Assembly: GCA_002432025.1 (NCBI GenBank)
Contig: DJFE01000015.1
Location: forward strand, 29,476-93,475
Direction: 5' to 3'
Source: Candidatus Avelusimicrobium stercoris
GTDB taxonomy: Bacteria; Elusimicrobiota; Elusimicrobia; Elusimicrobiales; Elusimicrobiaceae
Length of the DNA stretch: 64,000 nt
The position numbers and the translations under genes are program-made. This document shows, piece by piece, positions 8,074 to 16,590 of the stretch (position 1 is the first letter of the stretch; each line of letters starts with the position of its first letter). A model generated the notes under the pieces. It saw nothing but the letters and a program-made list of their open reading frames with translations. It made no database searches and was not told where the DNA came from.

Positions 8074-10437
8074 TTACATCATATTGGAAATATTGAAATA
8101 GAAATGCGACCGGTCTTCATTATTTTTGTGGTTTAAACCATAGCCCCAGTCAATACGGATAGGCAGCGAAGGAGTGGTAAAGCGCAAGCCTACGCCCACG
8201 CCTGCCTTAAACTGCTCTTCCTTGGACCCTAAGGAAAAGTCCAAATCGCTAAATTTGTTCCACGAGTTACCGAGGTCAAAGAAGAAGGCGAACTGGGCCA
8301 TATTTCTCCGTCCTTCGCGCGCAATCGGGAAGCGCAATTCGGCGTTCATTACATAATACATATCGCCGCCGTATTTGGGGCCGATTTCGCCCGCGCGTTC
8401 GTACCCGCGAATCGTGTCCGCACCGCCCAAGAAGAACTTTTCATACGGCGGTACTTCCGTGGTGCGCCCGTAGGCCTGCACGGAGCCGAATTTGTTGGAC
8501 AGCACAAATACAATCGGGTAGTTGCCGCCCACATTAAGCACGGTATAGTTAAAAATGGAGCGGGCGTTTAAGTACCACAAATCCAGGTCGCCGCCAATCG
8601 GGCCACCTGCCAAGGCGAGGCCCAAGGAATTGCGCCAGCCCTGCGTGGGGTCCCACATATTGTCGCGGGTATCTACGGCAAAATCCGCGCTGATAGTGGA
8701 AAGATTGGTTTTGCCTTTTTCAATGCACTCTCCGGTTTTCTTGTCCGGCGTGCAAACAAAGCGTTGGTCAATATCGTAAATATCAATATTTTCAAACGAG
8801 TAACCAAAGGACAGTTGGTAAATGTCGTCGTTAAAGCGCGGGCCGACTTTCACGCGTCCGCCAATGCGTTTTTCCGTATAGGCTTGGTTCTCATCGGCGA
8901 ACGAGCGGTAGCGGCGCGTGTTGAACAAATCCACGCCCAAGGAGGTCGGCTTGTCGTAGATCCACGGGGTGGACCAACTGACGGTATAATCCAAAATTTC
9001 CTTACCGAACATCGTGCGCAAAGACAAACGCTGCGCGCGGCCAAAAAGGTTCATATGGTTGATAGACAGTTCGCCGTACAGCCCGTCCATAGAACTCATC
9101 GCCAAGCCGGCGGTGAACATCCCCGGGCGGCCCTCTACGACGTTAAAACCAAGATCCACTTTTTGCGGGTCGGCGGTGGGCTGTAAATCTACTTGCACGT
9201 CGTTAATAAAGCCCAAGTTCATAATTTTGGTCTGGCTGCGCTTAATTTTGGCGTTATCGTACAAGTCGCCGGGGTGAATAGAAAGTTCGCGCGTAAAGAC
9301 GTATTTTTTTGTGTTTTCGTAACCGGTAACATCTACATTGTCAATGTAAAAAATGCGGCCTTCGGCAATGTCAAAGGTCAAATTGAGTTTGCCGTTTTCA
9401 ATATGTTTGACGGGGTTTACGCGCGCCTGCAAATAGCCTTTGTCGGCGTATTGCTCTTGGATGGCGGTAATCGTATCGTCAAAATCTTTTTGGTTGTAGA
9501 GGTGCCCTTCGCGGAAGAAGACTTGTTTTTTAAGTTCTTCGGGCGTAAAAACATTGTTGCCTTCAAACGAAACCGTGCCGAAGTCCACCTTTTCGCCTTC
9601 GGTTAAATCGTAGGAAATATTAGCTTCGGTTTTGTCGTCGTTCAATTGCACTTGCGGCTCGGAAAGGTTAAATTCGCTGTACCCTTTGTTGCGGCCGAAG
9701 AGCATCATTTTTACCCAGTCGCGCTGTAAATTTTGCGGTTTGAATACCTTGCCGGGGCGGTTGGAAGCCTTTTTTAAGATTTTTTCCGTCGGAAGTTCTC
9801 CGCCGCCGTTGATGGTAACGTCCTTTACGCGCACGCGTTCGCCCTCGTTAATGATGAGTTTTACATACACGACGCCCAATTTTTCGTCGGTGGTCAGTTC
9901 ATAGGTAATCTGCGTGTTGACGTAGCCTTTTTCGGCGTATTTGGCTTTAATGCGGTCCAAATCCGCCTGCAATTTGGCTTCGTTAAAGGGGTCTTTTAGT
10001 TTGAGGGTCATCGCTTGCGTAATGGCGCCTTTGCCCAAGTGTTTGCGTCCGTCGTAAGTCAGGCGGTCAAAAATCGGTTTTTCTTTGACGATGTAGGTCA
10101 GACGGTGGCAGGGATAAACTTCGGCGCCATCCTTTGCCTTGCGGGTGCCGGAGGCTGGGGAAATGTCTATTTCCACGCTGTCAAACGCGCCCAAGGCGGA
10201 AATATCGCGGATATCGTCGGACACGGTAAAGCGTTCGTACAGTTCACCTTTTTTTGCGTGCCCGGTTTTGGTAATGGTTTTTTTGCGGATATTTTTTAGG
10301 CCGTCTGCGTCTATGCTGCAAATCATCCACGGGCCGTTGGGGTCTATTTCTTGGGTTTGGGCATTTTCCGCGCGCGCGTACGAAAAAGCCGTCAATGCGG
10401 TGAGTAACAAAACTGCCCAGCGTTTGGAAAATGTCAT
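8074..10437 (-). CDS. bamA: Outer membrane protein assembly factor BamA
   Basis: BamA (787 aa) inserts beta-barrel proteins into the outer membrane. A signal peptide (MTFSKRWAVLLLTALTAFSYARA) is followed by several POTRA repeats (for example NEGERVRVKDVTINGGGEL and TEGEKVDFGTVSFEGNNVF) and a C-terminal surface-antigen barrel. The barrel contains the conserved FFLGGADTIRGYERAGEIGP, equivalent to the VRGF/Y-type L6 motif, and SLPIRIDWGYGL. It ends FYFNISNMM rather than in the usual aromatic residue. The frame is open 39 nt further, but that start would fall inside the rpmB terminator. ATG 10435-10437 has a GAGG ribosome site and begins the signal peptide. First gene of the lipid A operon. Confidence 0.95.
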   Translation of the reverse strand: MTFSKRWAVLLLTALTAFSYARAENAQTQEIDPNGPWMICSIDADGLKNIRKKTITKTGHAKKGELYERFTVSDDIRDISALGAFDSVEIDISPASGTRKAKDGAEVYPCHRLTYIVKEKPIFDRLTYDGRKHLGKGAITQAMTLKLKDPFNEAKLQADLDRIKAKYAEKGYVNTQITYELTTDEKLGVVYVKLIINEGERVRVKDVTINGGGELPTEKILKKASNRPGKVFKPQNLQRDWVKMMLFGRNKGYSEFNLSEPQVQLNDDKTEANISYDLTEGEKVDFGTVSFEGNNVFTPEELKKQVFFREGHLYNQKDFDDTITAIQEQYADKGYLQARVNPVKHIENGKLNLTFDIAEGRIFYIDNVDVTGYENTKKYVFTRELSIHPGDLYDNAKIKRSQTKIMNLGFINDVQVDLQPTADPQKVDLGFNVVEGRPGMFTAGLAMSSMDGLYGELSINHMNLFGRAQRLSLRTMFGKEILDYTVSWSTPWIYDKPTSLGVDLFNTRRYRSFADENQAYTEKRIGGRVKVGPRFNDDIYQLSFGYSFENIDIYDIDQRFVCTPDKKTGECIEKGKTNLSTISADFAVDTRDNMWDPTQGWRNSLGLALAGGPIGGDLDLWYLNARSIFNYTVLNVGGNYPIVFVLSNKFGSVQAYGRTTEVPPYEKFFLGGADTIRGYERAGEIGPKYGGDMYYVMNAELRFPIAREGRRNMAQFAFFFDLGNSWNKFSDLDFSLGSKEEQFKAGVGVGLRFTTPSLPIRIDWGYGLNHKNNEDRSHFYFNISNMM

Positions 10438-10462
10438 TTGATCCTCGGGTCTGTTTTTTAAT

Positions 10463-10497
10463 AAAAAAGCCCGCACTCATAGGAAAGCACGGGCTGG
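10463..10497 (-). terminator. Rho-independent terminator of rpmB
   Basis: On the minus strand, AGCCCGTGCT pairs with AGTGCGGGCT (two G-U pairs) and is followed by a run of six T. It ends only about 26 bp before the bamA start. The bamA operon promoter must therefore overlap this element or rpmB, or the operon depends on read-through. Confidence 0.8.
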
Positions 10498-10515
10498 TTT
10501 TTCCAAAAAATTGGA

Positions 10516-10710
10516 TTATTTGGTAGGTCTTTTCGCCAAACCGCTTTTAATGCAGCCAGTGCAAACATAGGCAGTTTGCGTTTTGCCTTCTAGCACTACT
10601 TTCTGCTTTTGGAGGTTCGGTTTAAAACTTCTTTTGGTTCTCATATTGGAGTGGCTGTAAGAACCGCCGGAAACCGGGGTTTTGCCACACACTGCACATT
10701 TATACGCCAT
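10516..10710 (-). CDS. rpmB: Ribosomal protein bL28
   Basis: bL28 (64 aa) is a component of the 50S subunit. The sequence MAYKCAVCGKTPVSGG has the first CxxC of the zinc-binding C4 variant, and the second is in AYVCTGCIKSGLAKR. The conserved SNMRTKRSFKPNLQK segment is present. It stands alone between a TerC gene and bamA, with its own terminator. Confidence 0.96.
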   Translation of the reverse strand: MAYKCAVCGKTPVSGGSYSHSNMRTKRSFKPNLQKQKVVLEGKTQTAYVCTGCIKSGLAKRPTK

Positions 10711-10782
10711 AGGTTCCTTCCTTGATAACTGAATTAAATTTCGCTCTTATATTCTAGTAAATAAAGGCCGCTGTGTCTAGTC

Positions 10783-11718
10783 CTAAGCCGCTTTGGGCGG
10801 GAAGATTTTGCTGGCCAAAATAGACAGCGCCAAAATCCCCACGATAACGCCCAGCGAGGCCACAATCGGAAAAGGAACGAAATGCGACAGGAGCATTTTT
10901 ACGCCTACAAAGAATAAGATAACGGAAATGCCGTATTTGAGGTATGGGAATTTGCCCGCCATACCGGAAAGCAAAAAGTACAGCGAGCGCAAGCCGATAA
11001 TGGCAAAAATGTTTGACGAATACACCAAAAAGGTATCCTGCGTGATAGATAAAACCGCCGGGATAGAGTCCACTGCAAAAATCAGGTCGGACATTTCAAT
11101 CACCATTACCGCCGCCAACAGCGGGGTGGCCATACGCTTGGCGTTTTCCAGCACGAAGAAGTTTTCCCCGTGGTAGTCGGTTTTAATGGGCATTACCTTT
11201 TTAAGGAGTTTTAAAATAAAGGATTGGCTGGGGTCAAAATCGTCGTCTTCCTTTTGCAGCAACATTTTTGCTGCCGTAAAGATAAGCAGCGCTCCGAAGA
11301 CATAAATCGTCCACGAAAAGAGCGAGATTAACTGTACGCCCAAGAAGATAAACATAAAGCGTAATATGACCGCACCCAAAATGCCCCATAAAAGGGCCTT
11401 GGGCTGTAATTCGTGCGGAATAGCAAAATAGCCGAAAATCATAATAAACACGAACATATTATCTACGGACAAGGAATATTCCAGCACATAGCCCGTGTAA
11501 AATTCCAATGCGTGGCGCGGCCCTTCCACCAACCAAATCGCCCCGCCAAAGAGAAGCGCCAGCGATATCCACGCGCACACCATTAGTGCGGCTTCCTTCA
11601 TATTTACCTTGCCGTGGTGCTTATTCAGCACGGCCAAATCAATAAACAACGCCGCCAGAACGATTACCCAAAAGGCAATCCACATAGCAACGGATACGGT
11701 AGTAGTTACAGGTTCCAT
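10783..11718 (-). CDS. TerC/Alx family integral membrane protein
   Basis: A polytopic inner-membrane protein (311 aa, about 8-9 hydrophobic segments) of the TerC family, whose members include the manganese exporters Alx/MeeF-MeeY and tellurite-resistance TerC. Family signatures with membrane-embedded acidic residues are visible: LEYSLSVDNMFVFIMIF (D86) and SDLIFAVDSIPAVLSIT. The loop around residues 160-180 is charged. No yybP-ykoY riboswitch-like structure was seen in the short leader, so manganese control cannot be claimed. Sole gene between tRNA-Thr and rpmB; the specific substrate is not determinable here. Confidence 0.88.
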   Translation of the reverse strand: MEPVTTTVSVAMWIAFWVIVLAALFIDLAVLNKHHGKVNMKEAALMVCAWISLALLFGGAIWLVEGPRHALEFYTGYVLEYSLSVDNMFVFIMIFGYFAIPHELQPKALLWGILGAVILRFMFIFLGVQLISLFSWTIYVFGALLIFTAAKMLLQKEDDDFDPSQSFILKLLKKVMPIKTDYHGENFFVLENAKRMATPLLAAVMVIEMSDLIFAVDSIPAVLSITQDTFLVYSSNIFAIIGLRSLYFLLSGMAGKFPYLKYGISVILFFVGVKMLLSHFVPFPIVASLGVIVGILALSILASKIFPPKAA

Positions 11719-11793
11719 TATTTCTCCAGTATTATAGTAAGAATAATAAAAATTATAGCAATTTATGAAAAGTGATTATGCTAGGAAGGGGGG

Positions 11794-11821
11794 AAAAGAC
11801 ATAAAATAAGCCGAGAATGGG
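11794..11821. repeat. Direct repeat copy, 3' end of tRNA-Thr plus trailer
   Basis: A 28-bp perfect direct repeat of 11989-12016. It carries the last 12 nt of the tRNA-Thr gene plus 16 nt of its 3' flank, displaced by 195 bp. A copy of a tRNA 3' end bounding foreign DNA is the classic footprint of site-specific integration, though a simple tandem duplication would look the same. Confidence 0.85.
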
Positions 11822-11988
11822 GCCCCCTACGGTCATTTTGCTGACGCAAAATGCCTCCGGGCCGGCCCTCGCGGTTTTTGCCTTTCGGGCTCGCCTATAT
11901 GGCCAGCGCCTCAAACAAAAACATCGCTCCGGGCTTCGCCTCCCAACGCAAGCAAAGCAGTTTGCTTGCTTTCCCGGCCTAATTGAAA
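11822..11988. other. Short segment between the tRNA-derived direct repeats
   Basis: 167 bp lying between the two 28-bp repeats. It contains several small inverted repeats (CATTTTGCTGACGCAAAATG, GCAAGCAAACTGCTTTGCTTGC on the minus strand) and no credible gene. It could be the scar of a lost element or a structured trailer of the tRNA transcript. Confidence 0.5.
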
Positions 11989-12016
11989 AAAAGACATAAA
12001 ATAAGCCGAGAATGGG
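11989..12016. repeat. Direct repeat copy overlapping tRNA-Thr 3' end
   Basis: The resident copy of the 28-bp repeat. Positions 12005-12016 are the 3' end of tRNA-Thr (T-arm 3' strand and acceptor stem); 11989-12004 is the immediate downstream flank. Identical to 11794-11821. Confidence 0.85.
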
Positions 12017-12076
12017 AGTCGAACCCACAACCTACGGTTTACAAAACCGTTGCTCTGCCAGTTGAGCTATCTCGGC
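12005..12076 (-). tRNA. tRNA-Thr (anticodon TGT)
   Basis: A 72-nt cloverleaf on the minus strand. The acceptor GCCGAGA/TCTCGGC, D-stem GCTC/GAGC, anticodon stem ACGGT/ACCGT with loop TTTGTAA (anticodon TGT, reading ACA), and T-arm GTGGG-TTCGACT-CCCAT all pair. CCA is not encoded. The 3' end is part of a duplicated 28-bp repeat. Confidence 0.97.
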
Positions 12077-12107
12077 GTTTTACGGATAATATATCTTATC
12101 ATTTTTT

Positions 12108-12151
12108 TTGCTGGGCTCCAACCCGTATATGATAAAATAAACTCATAGGAG
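12108..12151 (+). promoter_or_regulatory. Possible promoter and ribosome site of the TldD/TldE pair
   Basis: TTGCTG (12108-12113) is followed after 17 nt by GATAAA (12131-12136), and AGGAG (12147-12151) lies 5 nt before the start at 12157. The -10 match is modest; the Shine-Dalgarno is good. Confidence 0.4.
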
Positions 12152-12156
12152 AATTT

Positions 12157-13863
12157 ATGAAAAAAACAATCGTGATGTCCCTTTTTCTGTTATTTGGGCT
12201 CTCTGCCTTTGCCCAGAATAACTGTAAAATTGCTGACGAACTCCCCATTAAATTAATGTCAGCCGAAATAAAACGCGGGTTTAAAACCTTTAAAAAGCAA
12301 AATCCGCCCTTGTATTACTTGTCCTACCAATATTATACCAGCGATTTTTCCCGTATATCGGTAGCAGAAGAGGCTGCATCATCTGATCGGAGAGGTTTGC
12401 AGCGGACCCAATTAACCGTACTTCCCCGTGTAGGTTCGCCTGCGTTGGACAATACCCGCCGTTTAACAGCGATGAGTTCTGTTGACGACAGACTGACAAG
12501 AGAAGAAATGCCGGCAATTTCAGGCGACGGAAAGGCTTTTTCTACCGCCTTGTGGCGGGCGACGGATGCGGCTGTAAAAAAGGCCCAGGAAGACCTGGAT
12601 GGCGTAAAGGCCGAAAAATTAACGGCCCCCAAACGCTTTGACGATTCCCCCGATTTTGCTTATCCGCCGGTGGAACATTTTTGCCGTACGACGGAATTTG
12701 CTACCTTTGACTATGATAAAATCAAGGCGATGTTGGTAAAAGCCTCTGCGCTTACCAAAGGGAAAAAGTTTATTTTGGATTCAGACTTTTCCTTTGAGCG
12801 CGAAGTGGGCTACCGCTATTTTGTGGATTCCCGCGGCACGCAGTTAAAAACCCCGCAACAAGAGGTGCGCTTGTCATATATAGTGTCGGGTAAAACGGAA
12901 AACGGACAAGAAGTTTCCCGTTATGAAGGGTACGATGTTTTGCGCCCCGAAGAATTGCCGAGTGAGGAAAAATTGTTAGCCGATGTCCGCAAATCCATTG
13001 ACGAATTGGAGCAACTGGTTAATGCTCCCGAAGGTGAACCCTTGGAAGCACCTACCCTTTTAAAGGGGCGTGCAATGGCGGTTTTCGTGCACGAAGTATT
13101 GGGGCACCGTATGGAAGGACACCGTCAAAAAATGGAAGATTTTGGGCGCACTTTTACGGATAAAATCGGTCAGCAGGTGGTCTCCCCCATTTTAACGATT
13201 GTGGATGATGCCACCTTGGCCTATTTTAATGGCGAACCGATGCGCGGTTTTTACGAGTATGACGAAGAAGGCGTAAAGGCCCGCCCGGTTACCTTGGTGG
13301 AAAAAGGGGTGCTCAAAAACTTTTTAATGAGCAGCAGCCCAATTAAAAATTTCCCGGCTTCCAACGGACACGGCCGCGGAGACTCTTATAATCGCCCAGT
13401 GGCCCGTATGGCCGTTACGCGCGTGATTGCCGAAGAGACCGTCCCCTATGAGGAACTGGAACAAAAGTTCTTGCAGGAAATCAAACGTCAAAACAAGCCT
13501 TATGGTTTTATGATTGAAGATTTATCCGGCGGCTTTACAATGACGGAAACCTATCTGCCACAAAGTTTTAAATTGGAACCGACCTTGATGTACCGCGTCT
13601 ATCCCGACGGGCGCAAAGAGGTCGTCCGCGGATTGGATATGGTGGGCACGCCGCAGGTAAGTTTTAATAAAGTGCTGGGCGCCGCAAACGATTACAAAGT
13701 CTTTAACGGTTCGTGCGGGGCCGAATCCGGCTGGGTGCCGGTGTCGGGCATTGCCCCCAGCGTACTGTTAGAATCTATGGAAATGGAAAAGAAGAGTAAG
13801 AGTACGGAAAAGCCTCCGCTGCTGCCGCCCCCTTATTCTTTGAATAAAGGAGTCTCCAAATGA
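12157..13863 (+). CDS. Exported TldD-like metalloprotease (catalytic partner)
   Basis: A 568-aa member of the TldD/PmbA (U62) family with an N-terminal signal peptide (MKKTIVMSLFLLFGLSAFAQ), whereas E. coli TldD is cytoplasmic. The zinc-site elements are intact: H312-E313 and H317 in VHEVLGHRMEGHRQ, and the third ligand C520 in NGSCGAESGWVPVSG. The region 170-300 corresponds to the N-terminal TldD domain, and a Pro-rich tail ends the protein. The stop overlaps the next gene, a paralogue lacking these ligands, by 4 bp. This reproduces the active/inactive TldD-TldE arrangement. It is inferred to form a heterodimeric protease acting on unfolded peptides outside the cytoplasm. Confidence 0.87.
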   Translation: MKKTIVMSLFLLFGLSAFAQNNCKIADELPIKLMSAEIKRGFKTFKKQNPPLYYLSYQYYTSDFSRISVAEEAASSDRRGLQRTQLTVLPRVGSPALDNTRRLTAMSSVDDRLTREEMPAISGDGKAFSTALWRATDAAVKKAQEDLDGVKAEKLTAPKRFDDSPDFAYPPVEHFCRTTEFATFDYDKIKAMLVKASALTKGKKFILDSDFSFEREVGYRYFVDSRGTQLKTPQQEVRLSYIVSGKTENGQEVSRYEGYDVLRPEELPSEEKLLADVRKSIDELEQLVNAPEGEPLEAPTLLKGRAMAVFVHEVLGHRMEGHRQKMEDFGRTFTDKIGQQVVSPILTIVDDATLAYFNGEPMRGFYEYDEEGVKARPVTLVEKGVLKNFLMSSSPIKNFPASNGHGRGDSYNRPVARMAVTRVIAEETVPYEELEQKFLQEIKRQNKPYGFMIEDLSGGFTMTETYLPQSFKLEPTLMYRVYPDGRKEVVRGLDMVGTPQVSFNKVLGAANDYKVFNGSCGAESGWVPVSGIAPSVLLESMEMEKKSKSTEKPPLLPPPYSLNKGVSK

Positions 13864-15467
13864 AGAAATTTTTACTTTTTACCCTTTTAGCGCTTTCCCT
13901 GCCCGTGGGGGCTGAAAAGTTGCCGGATAATATATATTTCCGCGCAATGCAGGACGAAATGAAACGCACCGTAAAGGAACTGCGTACGAAAGAAAAGGAC
14001 GGACAAAAGCCCTTTTATGTGGCGTATAAGTTGACAGCGTCCTTGGGGGGATTTAGCCTTTCTGCTTCTATGGGCAGTCCATTGCCGAGTTTTCCCTTTG
14101 GCTATACTGTGTCGGCAGATGTGCTGGTAGATGTGGGTTCCGAGCAGCACGACAGTTTAGGTTTTTATCGTAACCGGTGGGAAGGCTATTCTCCTACCAG
14201 TACTTATGTTATGCCTACTGGATATGATGGTATCCGTCAAGGTTTGTGGCAAGCCACCAACACAGAGTTCGTAAAAGCCAACGAACTGTATAAAGAAAAA
14301 CAAGCCTATAAACGCAAAAAGAACTTATTAAACGAAAAGACGCCCGACTTTGCTCCGGCTGCGCAGTCTTCGTATGTGGAGGAAATTAAACCGTTGCCCT
14401 ACCCCGATATGCAGGTTTGGCAGGATGTGGTAAATAAGTTGTCCGCACAAGGGAAGGATTTGCCGTATGTGGAAAAATTAGAGGTATCTGTACAATTCTT
14501 CCAAGAAGGAACTTATTATCTAAACAGCGCGGGCGGATTTTATCAAACCTTTTATCCGATGGGCTATGTCTATTGGACGGCTGTTTTGCATACTAAGGAC
14601 GGATACAAGGATACGGAAAATGAGTATTTGAACTTATCGTCTTGGAACGTGGCAGATAATGAAAAGCGGTTGCAGGAAAAAACGGATCAGTTTTTAGCGA
14701 ACATTAAACAGCATTACCAAGCGCAAAAGGGTACGGCCTATTTAGGCCCGGTGCTGTTTACAAAACAGGCCGCAAGTGATTTTATGGGCCTTTTAATTCG
14801 GGGCGTGGAAAAGAATAAGCCCTTGCTTTCCGCCGCGTATGAGGACGACCCCGAAGCGGGGGAACTGCGCAATAAAGTAGGTATGCGCGTAATGTCCCCG
14901 GTGGTGGATGTGTACGACAGACCGCATTTGCGCGAGTTTAAAGGCCGCCGGCTGCCCAACTTTGCCCCGGTGGACGACGAAGGCGTGGCTACGCAGGATT
15001 TGACGATTGTATCCGGCGGAAAACTGGTGCAACTGCCCTCTTCCCGCCGCTCCGTTAAAAAAGAGGAAAAGAGCAACGGGCACGCGTTCTTTCGCAATGC
15101 CTATCCCCGTGAAATGCTGACGACGGTGCTAGTGGAGCCCAAAAACCCTTTGAGCAAAAAAGAACTGGAAGAAAAACTGCTTTCCCGCTGTAAGGAGTTG
15201 GAACTGGACTACTGCTATATTGTGCCGAATATGAGCGGAAAGGACGCGATGATAGAGCGTATCTATACGGCGGACGGACACAAGGAGCCGGTAACCGGGT
15301 TGGAAATTTCCAACCTGACTACCCGCGCCCTGCGGGATATTTTAGCCGCCGGGGACGACAGCGATTCGTATTCAAATGTGATTGTTTCCTCTCTTCTCGT
15401 AGATGAAATTGAACTCTTGCCCAGCGACCGCCGCCCGGACAGAAAGCCGTTTATTGCCCGTCCGTAA
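13860..15467 (+). CDS. Exported TldE/PmbA-like non-catalytic partner
   Basis: A 535-aa paralogue of the preceding protease with its own signal peptide (MKKFLLFTLLALSLPVGA). The HExxxH position is replaced by sequence around ASDFMGLLIRG, and the C-terminal Cys motif is absent; the end reads SNVIVSSLLVDEIELL, as in TldE-type subunits. In the cytoplasmic TldD/TldE system the second subunit lacks zinc and completes the substrate chamber. The 4-bp start/stop overlap and matching export signals suggest the two are made and exported together. A strong terminator follows. Confidence 0.83.
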   Translation: MKKFLLFTLLALSLPVGAEKLPDNIYFRAMQDEMKRTVKELRTKEKDGQKPFYVAYKLTASLGGFSLSASMGSPLPSFPFGYTVSADVLVDVGSEQHDSLGFYRNRWEGYSPTSTYVMPTGYDGIRQGLWQATNTEFVKANELYKEKQAYKRKKNLLNEKTPDFAPAAQSSYVEEIKPLPYPDMQVWQDVVNKLSAQGKDLPYVEKLEVSVQFFQEGTYYLNSAGGFYQTFYPMGYVYWTAVLHTKDGYKDTENEYLNLSSWNVADNEKRLQEKTDQFLANIKQHYQAQKGTAYLGPVLFTKQAASDFMGLLIRGVEKNKPLLSAAYEDDPEAGELRNKVGMRVMSPVVDVYDRPHLREFKGRRLPNFAPVDDEGVATQDLTIVSGGKLVQLPSSRRSVKKEEKSNGHAFFRNAYPREMLTTVLVEPKNPLSKKELEEKLLSRCKELELDYCYIVPNMSGKDAMIERIYTADGHKEPVTGLEISNLTTRALRDILAAGDDSDSYSNVIVSSLLVDEIELLPSDRRPDRKPFIARP

Positions 15468-15494
15468 TGCGCGAATTTCATTAGGCGCTAAACT

Positions 15495-15531
15495 AATCCC
15501 CCGGCATTATACCGCCGGGGGATTGCTTTTT
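15495..15531 (+). terminator. Terminator of the TldD/TldE operon
   Basis: Arms AATCCCCCGGC and GCCGGGGGATT (the latter 15514-15524) around ATTATACC, followed by GCTTTTT. It is placed 28 bp after the stop. Confidence 0.88.
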
Positions 15532-15537
15532 AAAATA

Positions 15538-15578
15538 GTAGTTATTTCCGAAAGTTGTAGTCGGAAATCTGTTGTTAT
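15538..15578 (-). repeat. Dispersed hairpin element, copy 2
   Basis: Stem ATTTCCGA (15544-15551) / TCGGAAAT (15561-15568), 9-nt loop AAGTTGTAG. Flanks on the minus strand are ACAACAG and AACTAC, matching the other copies. The loop differs from copy 1 (AAGTCGTAG) by one base, while the stem differs at several paired positions, all compensated. Confidence 0.8.
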
Positions 15579-15606
15579 CTCATCAAATGGTTAAACCGCA
15601 GAATTT

Positions 15607-16590
15607 TTATAAGGGGTTATCTGCCAGCAGTTTTCCGGCTACCCGGCCGATAAAGGTTTCCGGGTTTTGCGCTTGTACGGCCAGCATATGGCGTCGGGCG
15701 GTTTTCAGGTCGCCCAAGTGAAACTCGTCCATTGCCAAAATAAACAAGGCCAGTTGGTTTTTGGGTGATATTTTTAGGATTTCCCGGGCCGTTTGGCTGG
15801 ATTCTTTGTATTGCCCGGCCTCATTTTGCCACAAAGCCTTGTTGGCAAGTAAATCTTCCCGCTGGGGGGCAAGCAGTAAGGCGGCGTCAATGTCCTCCAA
15901 CGCTTTCTGGTAGCGTTTTAAGCCACGTGCCGCCTTGGCGCTTACCAGCCAAAAATCAGGAGATGTATTGTCTTGCATTAGGGCCATTGTAATATGGATA
16001 AAGGCCTCTTGGTAATTGCTTTGGCTCAAAAAGGTGTTAGCATAGCGGTCGCGGTACTGCGGCTCTGCTTGCGGGTTTAAGGCAAAGAACTGGTCGTAAT
16101 AGTACCGGGCTTTGGAGTAAAACCCCAAGGTGGTGTAGTTGGCGGCTTGGCCCGAAAGTGCTTCCAAATTATCCGGCTCCTCTTGCAAAACTTGGTTGTA
16201 CAGGTCCATAGAGCGGTTAGTCAGTTCCGTGCGCTGGTAGAGGCTGGCGGCGGCCAATAGCAAGGGGACATTTTTCGGGTGGAACTCCAACGCTTCCAAA
16301 TAAATGTCTAGCGCTTTACTTAAATTGCCCAGTTGTTCGTAACTTTTGCCCAATAAGCGGTAGGCGCGGGCCTCGCGGCGTTTGACGTTTTTGGTCTTGT
16401 AAATATATTCGGAAAGTTCCTCAATGGCCCTAGTATAGTGCCCTTCGTTATACAAGTCGCGGGCGCGGATATAATCCTGCCTGTCTCCGCGCGGAGCCAT
16501 CCCCAAGAAGCCCGTCTGCGCGGTAGAACAGCCGCCCAGGCACAGGGCGGCCAGTACAAAAGATAATAAAATGTTACGGTTTAAGTACAT
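15607..16590 (-). CDS. TPR-repeat lipoprotein
   Basis: A 327-aa lipoprotein. The start at 16590 gives a lipoprotein signal peptide (MYLNRNILLSFVLAALCLGGC, lipobox LGGC); the frame is open 96 nt further but that extension is patatin coding sequence in another frame. At least six TPR-like helix pairs follow (RARDLYNEGHYTRAIEEL, RLLGKSYEQLGNLSKALDI, KARYYYDQFFALNP, QKALEDIDAALLLAPQ). Such lipoproteins act as scaffolds for envelope complexes. It overlaps the end of the patatin gene by 17 bp, so it belongs to the TolC-patatin operon. The precise role is unknown. Confidence 0.82.
   Translation of the reverse strand: MYLNRNILLSFVLAALCLGGCSTAQTGFLGMAPRGDRQDYIRARDLYNEGHYTRAIEELSEYIYKTKNVKRREARAYRLLGKSYEQLGNLSKALDIYLEALEFHPKNVPLLLAAASLYQRTELTNRSMDLYNQVLQEEPDNLEALSGQAANYTTLGFYSKARYYYDQFFALNPQAEPQYRDRYANTFLSQSNYQEAFIHITMALMQDNTSPDFWLVSAKAARGLKRYQKALEDIDAALLLAPQREDLLANKALWQNEAGQYKESSQTAREILKISPKNQLALFILAMDEFHLGDLKTARRHMLAVQAQNPETFIGRVAGKLLADNPL

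Noticed and set aside
10783..11800. A yybP-ykoY manganese riboswitch upstream of the TerC gene
   Set aside because: The leader before 11718 is short and AT-rich with no matching hairpin structure, so no riboswitch is claimed.
11753..12028. A 91-residue open frame on the minus strand covering the tRNA end
   Set aside because: It runs through tRNA-Thr and through both copies of the 28-bp direct repeat (the segment PILGLFYVF occurs twice), with no ribosome site or family match.
11794..12076. A complete prophage or genomic island at tRNA-Thr
   Set aside because: Only 167 bp lie between the repeats and no integrase, recombinase or phage gene is nearby, so only a possible scar is reported.
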